Shown: positions 1 through 10,199 of the stretch, one piece after another
How the letters are laid out: each line of letters starts with the position of its first letter
How positions within the stretch are numbered: the stretch's first letter is position 1
Made by a program: the position numbers and the translations under genes
The notes under the pieces: model-generated
Told to the model about the DNA's origin: nothing
Databases searched by the model: none
The model's input: the letters and a program-made list of their open reading frames with translations, nothing else
Assembly: GCA_034769895.1 (NCBI GenBank)
Contig: CM068373.1
Location: 441,235,080 to 441,299,079 of the forward strand
Length of the DNA: 64,000 bases
Source of the DNA: Magicicada septendecula
Taxonomy: Eukaryota; Arthropoda; Insecta; Hemiptera; Cicadidae
Direction: 5' to 3'

Positions 1-1005
1 AAGATTATAGTAGTAATTTTGTAAAACTGTGATTATGATAGTTGACGTCTTTTAACCGCTCCCCCCTACATACTCAACCAACTACTGCATCCACCAAAAT
101 TTGAAACCACCAGTCGCCACTGATAGATTCTAGTGGTGGTATATTTCTTTACCAATAAAAAAATCGTTCAATATCATGAACAGGGCAAATAATAATGCAT
201 ATACTATATTACATCAAATACATATAAATAATAATGCATGTACTGTAAACTGACATTTTTTGTAAATTGTGTGTGTGTACATGTTACCGATTGGAAACTG
301 GAAATGTAGTAATAGATAATTACTTTAACCTGAGATTGTACCACATCATTGTTAAATGCCAATTATACCTTCCATTGTGATCACAATAATATTTAAGAGA
401 AGTATTATTTCTAATAAAAAAAAAATTACAAGACTCTAACCTAAATAAATGTAAATGACACAATGAAGCTAATCAAACACCACACAAGTTGTAAAAAAGA
501 AGTACCAACAGCAGCCTTGATTATGTTTCAGCAACTTGTACCTGCACCATGCTGACATCTACCGACAAAAATTAGTTCTACAATACTAACAGCTGACAAC
601 AGTTTTGTCAAAGGATGTAGTAATATACTCCAGATCACGTTTAAACACAGATGAACAGGCCGTGTAATATAACTACGCCCACACAAATCCCAAGTCCACT
701 GCTGTCATAATATTAGGATGCCTGGACTCAAAGTGTTAATTTTTTTCACGCCCCATACATGTAAAAAGTTATGTTACTTTTGATCATGATTTTTTTTTCA
801 AATTACAACATGAAAAGTTATCTGGCAGAGAAAAGTTTTGCTATTACAAATAGGTATATAGAAGGCATATAAATGAGTGAAATTATGAGAATCAAGTGAA
901 TTTAATTCCTATTCAATTACCAAGTTTCTAATATGATATTATGTATATCACGTTATAAATATTGTATATTTAAACATTTGATCATTACGTACAACCCTCG
1001 TATTA
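1..1005. other. AT-rich sequence without a recognisable gene
   Basis: No long open frame, transposase motif or clear repeat was recognised. The sequence is AT-rich with short homopolymers. It ends where homology to the DDE_3 transposon remnant begins. Confidence 0.5.
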
Positions 1006-1559
1006 TGGATGAATGTCTCATCGAGAAAAATAACAGGTTGCTTATTGTCACAGGTGTCATTCCTCCTAATCCTTCATGTATATTTTGCTTGCCATGAAAC
1101 TGTTTCATTTCTCTCCATCAATATGCTTCTTTTATTTTTACATTTTTTAAATCAGAATCCACGTTTATGTATAATTCTGCATAAAGTTTCCTTGCCTCCC
1201 TTAAAATTTGTCACATTTTAATTCATAAAGTAATGGATTGTAATAGCATTAAATTCTGTATCATACAGTGGACTGCACATAAATCAAAATCATCTAAAAC
1301 AACTTTCCTTATACTCTTGACATGTCTTTCCAGGAATACTCAGTTTTCTACCAGTTGATTTTGACACTTCTACCTCTTTCCGTATCTTACAAATTGTGGT
1401 CTCTGACTTTCCTGATGCAGCAGCTGCTCACTTTGTCACATTGTTCATTGGCTACTTATAGCACCCATTGTTCTTTTCTTCATTAAAATATTCAATAACG
1501 TGTCTAACTATTTGACATGCTTGACTGCGAATTGTAGGCCTTTCTTTCTTACTTGTCAT
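1006..1559 (-). pseudogene. DDE_3-type transposase, N-terminal remnant (copy 1)
   Basis: Reading from an ATG at 1559, the frame starts MTSKKERPTIRS and continues through a helix-turn-helix-like region (GKSETTICKIRK) before breaking at several stops and frameshifts. It matches the copy at 6903-7496 on the other strand along its length. The frame ends near the first catalytic Asp motif (DET), so the rest of the DDE domain is missing. Tc1/mariner/IS630-type transposases normally run about 330-400 residues. This copy is more decayed than copy 2 and cannot be functional. Confidence 0.65.
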
Positions 1560-1689
1560 CTTTCAATTCTAGAGTTACTGAACTTTAATTTAGGAGTTGA
1601 TTATATTGTCATGTTCTATGCTGTTCTAAATTTTATATGTAGAGTGTGGTGTTTAAGGAATGGAAATTACACTGTATAAAAAGTTCAAG

Positions 1690-2090
1690 TTTAAATACTT
1701 CTATCAGGTTTACATGCACAAATATTCATCACAGCCCTAATGCAAATCGATGCTTACAATACTAGTAGTTAAATACATAAATTCAAGTGACAAACTCTGT
1801 AACACTAACATGCACAAATATAAATTATACCGCTGATCAATGCTACGACCCACTCGCAATTAGTAAATATAAATTGAAATGACAAACTGTGTAACAGCAA
1901 CACGCACAAGTATTAATTATACCACAAATCAATTCTCACGATACTCAAACACGGTAGTCTAAGAACACATTCAAATGACAAACTCTGTAACATGAACATG
2001 CACAAATATTAGCCTGTACTTGTAATAGAAATCAATGCTCATGATATTCACAGCTGGAAAACATTCATATAAATGACAGACGTTTTAGTA
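1690..2090 (-). repeat. About 95-bp tandem units in the transposon leader
   Basis: About four degenerate units each carry a version of 'ACAAACTCTGTAACAC', then 'ATGCACAAATAT', then 'ATCAATGCT.ACGATA'. The same units occur about three times at 6525-6800 in inverse orientation, so they belong to the transposon rather than to the host. Confidence 0.6.
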
Positions 2091-2283
2091 TATCTGTAGA
2101 CTGCTTGGTGGGGTGAGACGTGCTTGCGCATTTACCTCTGAACTCCCTTAGTTCACATTTTTTCCGCATGCTTTGTTAATGTTGTCTAGTATTACTTCTT
2201 AATGCTAGCAAGTATTAACATATGACTTGAGCTAGAGTAACACCAGCTAGAGTGAATGTTCTTGTGTAAACATCACACAAGTA

Positions 2284-3299
2284 TAGCAAAATTGAAAGTT
2301 TAAGGGCATGGAAATGCGCGAAACGCTTACGGTCAGAGGGGAGACACGATGTGGAGGGAGTCGCTGTGAGATGTCAGAAGAGAACTGTTGTTATCAGCGA
2401 CAGTGCTGCCAACCTATGAACATTATTTCTAATAGTAACAAAAACGCGCGACTATTAAGGTTTGTTTGTAAATGTGTCACCACAAATCTCTATATATCTG
2501 TGTGAACCTACAGTCACACAGCTGGCTTTAAAAAAAGAATTATATGATTATTGTTTCTGACATAAATCAAATAATAATATTGTAATTGTATAACTATACA
2601 AATCAAGCAAATGTTCACACATATCAGAATTTGTTGCTGTTACATATCAGAATGTTTTATAAACATATCTGAGTGTTGTTTGGCTCTGTCATGTGTATTG
2701 CTGAGACATAAAAAGCTACAGCCTTTCTGGCCGTTCTTATCGCAATGAAATTTGCAAACTGTACACTTCCACTCCTTAATTACACTTGACTATCTCTACA
2801 GTTTATCATTACATGAAGGAACGCGTTCTTCGTATCAATTTAATTGCAAGAATCTTTTTAATCCTGGACAACAAAAAACGTTTATTATTGCTTCCCGTGC
2901 TTGACTATGAACAACTTTCCTGTCTTTGCTAGTTGAAGAAGTATCCATTTTAACAAATCCTGTTACTGGATAACACAAATAATTACGATATGTAATTACA
3001 GAATAAAAACTACCAATAGAAATTAACTAAAAATGTAATAACTAATAAAAATGATGGACTGTAAAACAACGATACAATTAATAATAAATTGAAATAATAA
3101 TAAATGGAAGATTGAGATAGCGCGTTACACAGTAACTAGCAATGTACTGGTAACTAAAACATCACACGCAAGTTGGCAACACCTTCACTTTCTTACCAGC
3201 TAATTCTCTGTGACCCTCCCGCCATTCACAATTTCAAAGTGGACTCGTCCATCCATAAATTGGTTTCTGCGCATATGCCCTTAACTTTCAATTTTACTG
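2284..3299. mobile_element. ~1.0 kb non-autonomous DNA transposon (MITE-like), TA target
   Basis: The left end reads TAGCAAAATTGAAAGTTTAA (from 2284) and the right end, reverse-complemented, reads CAGTAAAATTGAAAGTTAAG (from 3299). The inverted repeats continue into 'GGCAT..ATGCGC'. TA dinucleotides flank both ends (2282-2283 and 3300-3301). No transposase frame lies between. TA duplication and CAGT-like ends fit the Tc1/mariner/pogo superfamily; the exact family is not resolved. Confidence 0.65.
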
Positions 3300-3301
3300 T
3301 A

Positions 3302-4670
3302 CCTCTTGTAACGTTATGTTCTACCATTACATAAATTAGATTAGGTCCCAAACATGAACCATTGTAAGACCATGTTAGAGAAAGAACAAAATACTAGTCC
3401 ATAAATAACTTGAGTACCAAATAGATTGTATTAGATTATAAGAAATAATGAGAAATGTAATGGTATACCTTGATAATCTCAACAATAACAAGAAATTGAA
3501 TCCAGTAAACTGCTTTTCAAAGTGTTAAGAAAATGTAAAGAATTAGAATCTATGCTACAGTAACAAACTGGACCCTCAATAAAAGAAAATTAAACAATAC
3601 AATAAGTAAATTAACAGTACCACCAAAATAAAATAGAATAACCACTTTAGTTATCCTGATTAATGAAATAAAGTAAAATAATAAGATGATAGGAACCAGT
3701 GAGATAAGATTGTAATGGTAATTAAACCAAGGGGTAAATGTAAGCCTACATGTTAGGTTAAGTACCATCATAAGATTGTATACATAAAAAGAGGCTAAAA
3801 AGCATTGTAAATTACACGAGGTATAAACATAAAACGAAAACTACTGGTAAAGTAGTAAATAAGACCAAATTAACTATATAATATTTGTTATAATATCAAT
3901 TATCACCTAAATAGAGATGTGAGGCACTAAAGACTGCCAACAATGATCTAGAAAAAGAATAGTTTTCCAAATAATCTAAGTAAATAAACTAGTTAGTATA
4001 AATAATACTAGAATCTTTATAATGTGTAGAAGGTTCTAAGAGTGTAGACATGTTTAAACAATATAATTAAACAATGTATTTTAATGAAACAAGGGACCCA
4101 TGAAACCAACCTTAAGAGTCTGGATGGGGAAGTTAGTAAGACTTATCATAAGAAAGAAAGGTCACATTAAGTGATTAAATATATTGTCAAAGTTCCAGTA
4201 CATTCTTAAGAACATGTTAGAATAATAATATGGAGGCAGAAGGAAGTATTGTCAAGATAAAAGTGAAACTAGGAGCACTGTCACAGGACAGTGAGCCTAA
4301 GAAAACTTATTTACATTGTTAATAATAAATAAGCATCGACTTATGTTATGTGTATGTTAGTGAAAGTTGAATTAGACTCTCAAGAACAATTTACAATAAT
4401 TGTCTGTGATTAATAATAAGAATTGTAAATAGTAGGAAAGGAATTAATGGCTACAAGACTATAGGCTGTGATGGCAAGTAAATGTAATTATGTTATTAGT
4501 AATCACATATTCTTAATTTTGTTAGTAAAACTATCACAAAGGTTCAACTGGATAATCAGGAACAATTGTAGTTACTTATATAATCAGGTAATGAAGTAAT
4601 GTTTGTATAATAAGGAAAAGTATAGTATTTATGGAATATTTCCAATTATAGTACCAAGCCACGTATTTGA
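3302..4670. other. AT-rich intergenic or intronic sequence
   Basis: Nothing recognisable was found. Short open frames are AT-rich and lack family motifs. Confidence 0.5.
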
Positions 4671-4728
4671 TAATCAAATAAGTAATGTATATCTTACCGT
4701 CTGTGACTTACAGCAAATTTTCACGTTA

Positions 4729-4771
4729 AAATTAACATGTTTCGGGACCTTGTCCAATCATCAGAATTTAA
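4729..4771 (-). ncRNA. Hammerhead ribozyme motif in PLE-A1
   Basis: The minus strand carries CTGATGA, a GGAC/GTCC stem II and CGAAAC. Stem III is the palindrome ACATGT, U16.1 is followed by H17 = T, and an AAATT/AATTT stem I closes the structure. Hammerhead ribozymes with minimal palindromic stem III are known from Penelope-like elements. The base of stem II (TT opposite C) is unpaired, which weakens the call. Confidence 0.55.
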
Positions 4772-4938
4772 AATCGTCTTCTTATCCCATCGTGTGATGG
4801 CATAGTTGTCGAATATTTCCAAAAATATTAAATCCACATAAATAAAATAAGAATACACTATACAAATAGCACGCACAACGGTTTCAAGGTGTACACCGTA
4901 CGGCGACAGACCGCGCACTGGTTCATATCTAACTCGTA

Positions 4939-6408
4939 TCATAGCAGATACCGCAAAGCAGTATGATATAGGATGTTTGATTTAAAATGCAGCTGATCAT
5001 TCAAAACATGTGGCTTGGTATCAGCATTATTGTATGCTTTATATATTTCGAATTCTTCGAGGGCGTTCATATAACGCCCTTTATTGCAAATGTGAAGGGG
5101 TTTTAGGTTAGTATTAAAGCCAGTATAGTTGTGATTCTCCACGATAAGATGCTTAGCAAATTTATATCTGATGTTTTCTAAGTTGTGAAAGTATGTAGGT
5201 GGCTTATGTTCAGCGAATCTTTTTAGAAAATTTCGGCCCGTTTGGCCCACATAGAAGGCATCACAATCATCAAATACCAATTTATAAATCCCTGTTTTAG
5301 TTTCAGGCCTGTTGGTTCACGAACACGAAGATTATTTAAAATGTTGTTTGTAGTTTTATAAGTGATAATAATGTTATTAGTCTTATTTAAAATGAAGTTA
5401 GAATTCTAGGCATAAAGGCCGTGTATGGCGTTGAGATGTATTTATATGTATTGTCCACAGGTGCCCTAAGTACGTCAGTGTTTTTTCGTTTCTTATATCT
5501 TTTGAGGATACTATTTATTATTGTTTCTTTGTAACCATTTGTGATTGCAATGTGTTTAATGGTATTCAGTTCATCATAGTAGTCCTCATTACTGAGGGGC
5601 AATGACAGAAGGCGGTTAATCATGCTGTGGAAAGCGGCCATTTTTTGGGACAGTGGATGATAAGATGTGACATGTATAACTGTATCAGTTGCTGTAGGTT
5701 TCCTGTAAATATTAAACTGCAATTTATTATTGTTCCTAGTGACAGTCAAATCCAGAAAATTTAATTTCCCATTGTCCTCGTTCTCCAGCGTAAACTGTAT
5801 ATTACTATTAATACTGTTCAAATATTTGTGTAACTGGTCTATTTGTCAACATGTGCCTTTATAAATTAAAAAGGTATCATCAACATATCGGCCATAAAAA
5901 ATTATGTTATCATTATATTTATTATTGGTAAAAATGAAAGAATTTTCGAAATGGTTTAGATATATATCAGCAAGAAGGCCAGAAAGTGGAGAACCCATTG
6001 CTACACCGTCATGCTGGGTAAAAAATTGTTTATCATGAGTGAAATAATTCTGGTCAAGAACCAACTTCAAAAGGTCCATCAATTCATTTGTACTATTGAC
6101 ATCCAACTTATTAGTGTTGACAAGGTTACTTCTTAATATTCGTAATGTATCGGCCACCGGTATGTTCGTGTACAAGTTAACAATATCAAAAGAAGCCAGT
6201 TTGTATTGAGGTTCAATCATTAAATCCTTCACTTTATTAACAAAATCAACATTATTGATTATGCTATGACTATTTGTTTTGTTTATATTATCTTTTACTA
6301 TATTTACCAATTTTTTAGCAGTTTTATATCCTGGGGTGGTAGTGAAGTTTACTAATGGTCTTACTGGAACACCATTCTTATGAAGTTTTGGTAAACCTGT
6401 CAATGTAT
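4939..6408 (-). pseudogene. PLE-A1 reverse transcriptase / GIY-YIG endonuclease (broken)
   Basis: From the 5' side the frame shows LTGLPKLHKNGVPVRPLVNF, SFDIVNLYTNIPV, GVAMGSPLSGLLADIYL and the catalytic GRYVDD, all typical PLE reverse transcriptase blocks. It continues to a GIY-YIG endonuclease with FYVGQTGRNFLKRFAEH. A stop at 5846-5848 follows YKGTC; the sister copy has CGT CGA (Arg-Arg) where this one has TGT TGA. A one-base deletion near 5392 shifts the frame before the endonuclease, and another small indel lies near 5305. The N-terminal third is absent. In PLEs the RT copies the RNA and the GIY-YIG domain nicks the target. This copy is not functional. Confidence 0.8.
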
Positions 6409-6423
6409 TACCTGACCGAGTCA

Positions 6424-7482
6424 ACAAAACATGCAGGAAAAATGTGAACTAACCGAGTTCAGAGACAAATGCGCAAGCGTGTCTCACCCAACCAAGCAGT
6501 TTACAGTCGTACTCAAAAGTTTGTCATTTGAATGTATGTACTCCCAGCGGTGAATATCGTGAGGTCTAATATTTGCGCGTGTTCGTGTTACAGAGTTTGT
6601 CATTTGTATTTATATTTACTAACTGAGAGTATCATAGCATTGATCTGCGGTATAATTAATATTTGTGCGTGTTCGTGTTACAGAGTTTTTTCATTTGAAT
6701 TTATATTTACTAATTGTGAGTATCACTGATCTGCGGTATAAATAATATTTGTGTGTGTGTTCGTGTTAGAGTTTTTTCATTTGAATTATATTTACTAATT
6801 GTGAGTATTGTGAGTGTAATTTTTATACTGTACTTTTTATACAGCTTAATTTCCAAACTTTAACACCACCCTTTTAAAATTCATTAACTGTAGAATTGAA
6901 AGATGACAAGTAACAAACAAAGGCCTACAATTCGCAGTTAAGGACGCCAAATAGTTGGGCGAGTTATTGAATTTTTTGATGAAGAAAAGAACAGTGGTTG
7001 TTATAAGTACCCAATAAATAACGCGACAAAGCGAGCAGCAGCTGCAACAGGAAAGTCAGAAACCACCATTTGTAAGATACGGAAAGAGATAAAAGTGTCA
7101 AAATCTACTTGTAGAAAACTGAGCACTCCTGGAAAGACACGTCAGCAGAGTACAAGAAAAACTGTTTTAGATGATTTTGATTTATGTGCAGTCCACCGTA
7201 CGATACAGAATTTTTATACTATTAAAAAGCAGGTTCCTACGTTACAATCGGTTCTTTCTGAATTAAAAAGTGACATACATTTTGAAGGAGGCAAGGAAAC
7301 TTTATGCAGAATTATACATAAGCTTGGATTCCGATTTAAAAAATGTAAAAATAAAAGAAGTATATTGATGGAGAGAAACGAAACAGTTGCATGGCGAGCA
7401 AGATACCTATGAAAGATTAGGAGGAATGACACCTGTGACAATAAGCGACCTGTTATTTTTCTTGACGAGACATTCATCCATC
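6424..7482 (+). mobile_element. Truncated Tc1/mariner/IS630 (DDE_3) transposon, copy 2
   Basis: This is the plus-strand counterpart of 1006-2183, with the same leader (starting ACAAAACATGCAGG), three ~95 bp tandem units and the start of a transposase. PLE-A copies lie directly against both ends, pointing outwards. Confidence 0.65.
6525..6800 (+). repeat. About three ~95-bp tandem units
   Basis: Each unit carries GTGTTCGTGTTACAGAG, then TTTGAATTTATATTTACTAA, then GATCTGCGGTATAA. The same repeats occur at 1690-2090 on the opposite strand. Confidence 0.65.
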
Positions 7483-7496
7483 CCACTTACCAAGTA
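6903..7496 (+). pseudogene. DDE_3-type transposase, N-terminal part (copy 2)
   Basis: From an ATG at 6903 the frame reads MTSNKQRPTIRS, then a TAA stop at 6939, then an open stretch with a helix-turn-helix-like segment (GKSETTICKIRK) and LCRIIHKLGFRFKK. After a TGA at 7410 the same frame goes on to RPVIFLDETFIHPTY, which holds the first catalytic Asp of the DDE domain. At ~7497 homology stops and the PLE-A2 frame begins in the same phase. The remaining two thirds of the catalytic domain are missing. A second transposase of this broad type is scattered over 34.3-48.8 kb. Confidence 0.75.
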
Positions 7497-7499
7497 AAT

Positions 7500-9931
7500 A
7501 TGAATATTGCTAGTCGAGCAAACATAGTACGTGATTTCCAGAATGTTAAAACCCAACTTCATAAAACCATTTTACACATTAAATGTAATAAAATCTGTCT
7601 AAAAAACAATATTATACCAAATTATGCTCTTATTAAGATTAAATGTTCATATATTGCTGATGTGAAAACTAAAAAACACGCAGAAGTGTACAGGATCAAG
7701 GAAGAAATAAAATCATTATACAGGAAGAAATCTTATCTTACCTCAAAATTATATAGAACACATCTGCTACTACTCAATAACGTACACCCAACCTTACTAG
7801 ATAATTATCTTGACTTTGTAAACAATGACATACAGCGTGTCATTCGTCAAATGCGTAGTAAACAATTAAATAAATTCCAAAGGTTAGTAGATAGACAACA
7901 ACCGAGAGCCAACAACTTTAACTGTAAACATAAATTTTATATACGTTTACAAAACTTAACTTCAATTACATTAACTAATGATGAAACTAACTTGTTAAAC
8001 AAGGGCTTAAAGTATAATCTACCTAGATATAAATCTAACTTCAGCCGTGAGCACATCGTTGCCGAAATTATAAGTGCTGAAACTGTAGTTAAAGCAATAG
8101 AAGACCAGAATGGTCAAGATGAGGCACGGTTTTTAATAAATAATAAGTTCCATATCATCAAAAATCATAATACCAATATTTATTCCTCTGTTCCAAATAC
8201 ATATAACAAATATAATAAAGAACGAAACATTTTAACGAAGTTAAAACACAAACTATCAGACAATCATGCTCTCATCACCAAAGCAGATAAAGGCAACACG
8301 GTTGTCATTATGGACACTAATGATTACAATGATAAGATACAGGACTTTATTGCAAATAATAACATCAAAAAATTAAATTCAGATCCCACTGAACAACATG
8401 TAAAATGTTTAAATCAAGGCATAAATAAATGTGTACATTTATTTGATGAATGGACCAGAAGATCATTAAAGCCCATTAACTCAAAAGCACCTACATTGAC
8501 AGGTTTAACAAAACTTCATAAGAATGGTGTTCCAGTAAGACCATTAGTAAACTTCACTACTGCCCCAGGATATAAAACTGCTAAAAAATTGGTAAATATA
8601 ATAAAAGATAATATAAACATAACAAATAGTCATAGCATAATCAATAATGTTGATTTTGTTAATAAAGTGAAGGATTTAATGATTGAACCTCAATACAAAC
8701 TGGCTTCTTTTGATATTGTTAACTTGTACACGAACATACCGGTGGCCGATACATTACGAATATTAAGAAGTAACCTTGTCAACACTAATAAGTTGGATGT
8801 CAATAGTACAAATAAATTGATGGACCTTTTGAAGTTGGTTCTTGACCAGAATTATTTCACTCATGATAAACAATTTTTTACCCAGCATGACGGTGTAGCA
8901 ATGGGTTCTCCACTTTCTGGCCTTCTTGCTGATATATATCTAAGCCATTTCGAAAATTCTTTCATTTTTACCAATAATAAGTATAATGATAACACAATTT
9001 TTTATGGCTGATATGTTGACGATACCTTTTTAATTTATAAAGGCACACGTCGACAAATAGACCAGTTACACAAATATTTGAACAGTATTAATAGTAATAT
9101 ACAGTTTACGCTGGAGAACGAGGACAATGGGAAGAACAATAATAAATTGCAGTTTAATATTTACAGGAAACCTACAGCAACTGATACAGTTATACATGCC
9201 ACATCTTATCATCCACTGTCCAAAAAAATGGGCGCTTTCCACAGCATGATTAAACCGCCTTCTATCATTGCACCTCAGTAATGAGGACTACTATGATGAA
9301 TTGAATACCATTAAACACATTGCAATCACAAATGGTTACAAAGAAACAATAATAAATAGTATCCTTAAAAGATATAAGAAACGAAAAACACTGACGTACT
9401 TAGGGCACCTGTGGACAATACATATAAATACATCTCAACGCCATACACGGCCTTTATGCCTAGAATTCTAACTTCAATTTTAAATAAGACTAATAACATT
9501 ATTATCACTTGTAAAACTACAAACAACATTTTAAATAATCTTCGTGTTCGTGAACCAACAGCCCTTGAAACTAAAACAGGGATTTATAAATGGATGATTG
9601 TGATGCCTTCTATGTGGGCCAAACGGGCCGAAATTTTCTAAAAAGATTCGCTGAACATAAGCCACCTACATACTTTCACAACTTAGAAAACATCAGATTT
9701 AAATTTGCTAAGCATCTTATCGCGGAGAATCACAACTATACTGGCTTTAATACTAACCTAAAACCCCTTCACATTTGCAATAAAGGGCGTTAGATGAACG
9801 CCCTCGAAGAATTCGAAATATATAAAGCATACAATAATGCCGATACCAAGCCACATGTTTTGAATGATCAGCTGCATTTTAAATCAAACATCCTATATGA
9901 TACTGCTTTGCGGTATCTGCTATGATATGAG
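7500..9931 (+). pseudogene. PLE-A2 reverse transcriptase / GIY-YIG endonuclease (broken)
   Basis: A 503-residue open frame (7500-9011) covers the basic N-terminal region, the RT entry (ITKADKGNTVVIMD), GLTKLHKNGVPVRPLVNF, SFDIVNLYTNIPV and GVAMGSPLSGLLADIYL. It ends in FYG followed by TGA (9009-9011), directly before the catalytic YVDD; the sister copy has CGA (Arg) there. Further damage includes a 30-bp in-frame deletion near 9135 removing the conserved NFLDL block, an inserted A near 9250, a deleted A near 9387, a small deletion near 9593 before FYVGQTGRNFLKRFAEH, and a stop at 9791-9793. The family B copies at 16-18.6 kb share the same architecture. Confidence 0.85.
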
Positions 9932-10102
9932 TTAGATATGAACCAGTGCACGGTCTGTCACCATACGGTGTACACCTTGAAACCGTTGTGCGTGCTATTT
10001 GTATAGTGTATTCTTATTTTGTTTTATTTATAATGTGGATTTAATATTTTTGGAAATATTCGACAACTATGCCATCGCACGATGGGATAAGAAGACGATT
10101 TT

Positions 10103-10143
10103 AAATTCTGATGATTGGACAAGGTCCCGAAACATGTAAATTT
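10103..10143 (+). ncRNA. Hammerhead ribozyme motif in PLE-A2
   Basis: CTGATGA lies at 10108-10114, stem II is GGAC(10117-10120)/GTCC(10124-10127), and GAA is at 10129-10131. A15.1 at 10132 starts the palindrome ACATGT, U16.1 is at 10137 and H17 = A at 10138. Stem I is AAATT(10103-10107)/AATTT(10139-10143). The layout matches PLE hammerheads. Unpaired TT and C at the base of stem II lower confidence in activity. Confidence 0.55.
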
Positions 10144-10199
10144 TAACATGAAAATTTGCTGTAAGTCACATACGGTAACATATACATTACTTATTTGAA

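Larger units (their letters stand above)
1006..2183 (-). mobile_element. Truncated Tc1/mariner/IS630 (DDE_3) transposon, copy 1
   Basis: This segment is an inverted, diverged copy of 6424-7482. It holds the 5' leader with ~95 bp tandem units and the N-terminal part of a transposase. Homology stops at both ends at the same points as in the other copy, although the flanks differ, so a truncated unit with fixed ends seems to have been copied. No terminal inverted repeat was recognised at the transposase-side end. Confidence 0.6.
4674..6421 (-). mobile_element. Penelope-like element A, 5'-truncated copy (PLE-A1)
   Basis: This is a minus-strand Penelope-like retroelement running from mid-RT through the GIY-YIG endonuclease to its 3' end at ~4674 (antisense of CATTACTTATTTGA). 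It is a near-identical inverted copy of 8505-10195. The 5' truncation point (~6402-6421) abuts the DDE_3 remnant. The two PLE copies are therefore head to head with ~1.06 kb of DDE_3 transposon between them. Confidence 0.8.
7497..10195 (+). mobile_element. Penelope-like element A, longer copy (PLE-A2)
   Basis: This copy holds most of a PLE: the N-terminal region, RT, GIY-YIG endonuclease, hammerhead motif and the 3' end CATTACTTATTTGA. Its 3' 1.7 kb matches PLE-A1 closely in inverted orientation. The 5' end lacks the first residues seen in the family B protein, so it is slightly 5'-truncated at the junction with the DDE_3 remnant. Confidence 0.8.

Noticed and set aside
1009-1221. 70-codon plus-strand ORF
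   Set aside because: Antisense of the decayed DDE_3 transposase; the same antisense frame occurs at 7214-7486.
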